This document shows, in pieces, positions 63,582 to 64,000 of a stretch of 64,000 nt of DNA. Numbering within the stretch: the first letter of the stretch is position 1; each line of letters starts with the position of its first letter. Origin of the DNA: Xanthobacteraceae bacterium (GTDB lineage: Bacteria; Pseudomonadota; Alphaproteobacteria; Rhizobiales; Xanthobacteraceae); contig JAQSWY010000015.1 of the NCBI GenBank assembly GCA_029266425.1, positions 1-64,000 on the forward strand, given 5' to 3'. The notes under the pieces are model-generated. The model was not told the DNA's origin, ran no database searches, and saw only the letters and a program-made list of their open reading frames with translations. The position numbers and the translations under genes were made by a program.

Positions 63582-64000
63582 CGCCTGTCGCAAAAAGTCA
63601 GTCAAATTTTGCGGAAAATGCCCGATGTCGTCACGACATGACGGCACCTCGGCGCGACGCAACCCTGCAGGAGCCGCATCACGCCGAGGTGCACACGCAG
63701 CGAACCTCGGAAGGGCTCAAGCCGCGCGGTAGGATTGGTGCTGTCGGGGACAAAAATCGTCCCGCCAGAGGCCGGTCGCTCGTCAGGCGACCGGAGGGAG
63801 AGAACGAGCCGGAGTACATCCGTCCTGACCCGCTCACATCCGGCGCGACGCTGACGAAGCGCCTTCAAACCGGAAGCCCTGTTCTGGGGGATGAAGCCTA
63901 GATGGGGATGCTCAGGCATAGTTCAAGGGGTGCTTGAGCGATGCTCCAGCCAAGCTATGGCAAAGCCACAGATCGCGGCCGCATCGACCAGGAGCGAAGG
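63582..64000. other. Gene-free right end with stem-loops and a decayed family B repeat
   Basis: I find no convincing gene in these 419 bp. They hold ATGTCGT/ACGACAT (63625-63639), a 10-bp stem CACCTCGGCG/CGCCGAGGTG (63645-63654, 63682-63691), a hairpin around 63745-63764, and CCGGTCGC/GCGACCGG (63772-63779, 63787-63794). Bases 63676-63711 resemble one half of family B, diverged. An 87-codon frame from 63640 to 63901 resembles nothing I know. Confidence 0.5.

Overview
The window is high-GC DNA with the gene content and order of an alphaproteobacterium of the Hyphomicrobiales, most like the Xanthobacteraceae (Ancylobacter/Starkeya-type). The genus is inferred from gene order, not measured. Supporting signs are the divergent block gpsA-tsaD / hemC-hemD-mitofilin-like-hemY, the order rsmB-heparinase-like-purH, the 1,600-residue NAD-glutamate dehydrogenase, and many short palindromic intergenic repeats. 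I see no rRNA, tRNA, CRISPR, prophage or insertion sequence.

Positions 1-20,140 look like accessory catabolic DNA. The left edge has the 2Fe-2S and FAD subunits of a molybdenum hydroxylase, with a one-base frameshift between them, divergent from a LysR regulator. Then follow an enol-lactonase-like hydrolase, a 3-hydroxyisobutyrate-dehydrogenase-like enzyme and an SDR; a periplasmic protein with two AprI/Inh-like domains; a 2-hydroxyacid dehydrogenase and a DMT exporter; a MarR regulator; and a long minus-strand run: ABC importer of the NMT1 type, cytosine-deaminase-like amidohydrolase, FAD-linked oxidase and flavodoxin-fold reductase. A RidA protein, a creatininase-family amidohydrolase and a TAXI-type TRAP importer with its DUF1850 partner close the region. 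The mix suggests uptake and breakdown of nitrogen-containing, possibly cyclic, small molecules.

Positions 20,465-26,347 hold inorganic pyrophosphatase and a zinc-starvation operon: two mirror-image Zur-type boxes, a small His-rich membrane protein, znuC, znuB, znuA, a COG0523 metal GTPase and a WD40 protein. The zur gene itself lies at 36.7-37.2 kb. Positions 26,348-34,138 are mixed: a 1,023-residue autotransporter, acetoacetate decarboxylase, a PaaK-like ligase that stops short of its C-terminal domain beside a repeat, and a DUF1007/NicO metal transport pair.

Positions 34,139-63,581 are mostly core genes: asd, ispG, zur, 3-hydroxybutyrate dehydrogenase with a coupled patatin, an RluA pseudouridine synthase, glucokinase, rsmB, a heparinase-like protein, purH, NAD-GDH, acs, an EtfB-type lysine methyltransferase, an EVE protein, gpsA, tsaD, hemC, hemD, a Mic60/mitofilin homologue and hemY. 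At least five families of dispersed palindromic repeats fill most intergenic gaps, and one copy of a repeat forms the 3' end of the RluA gene.
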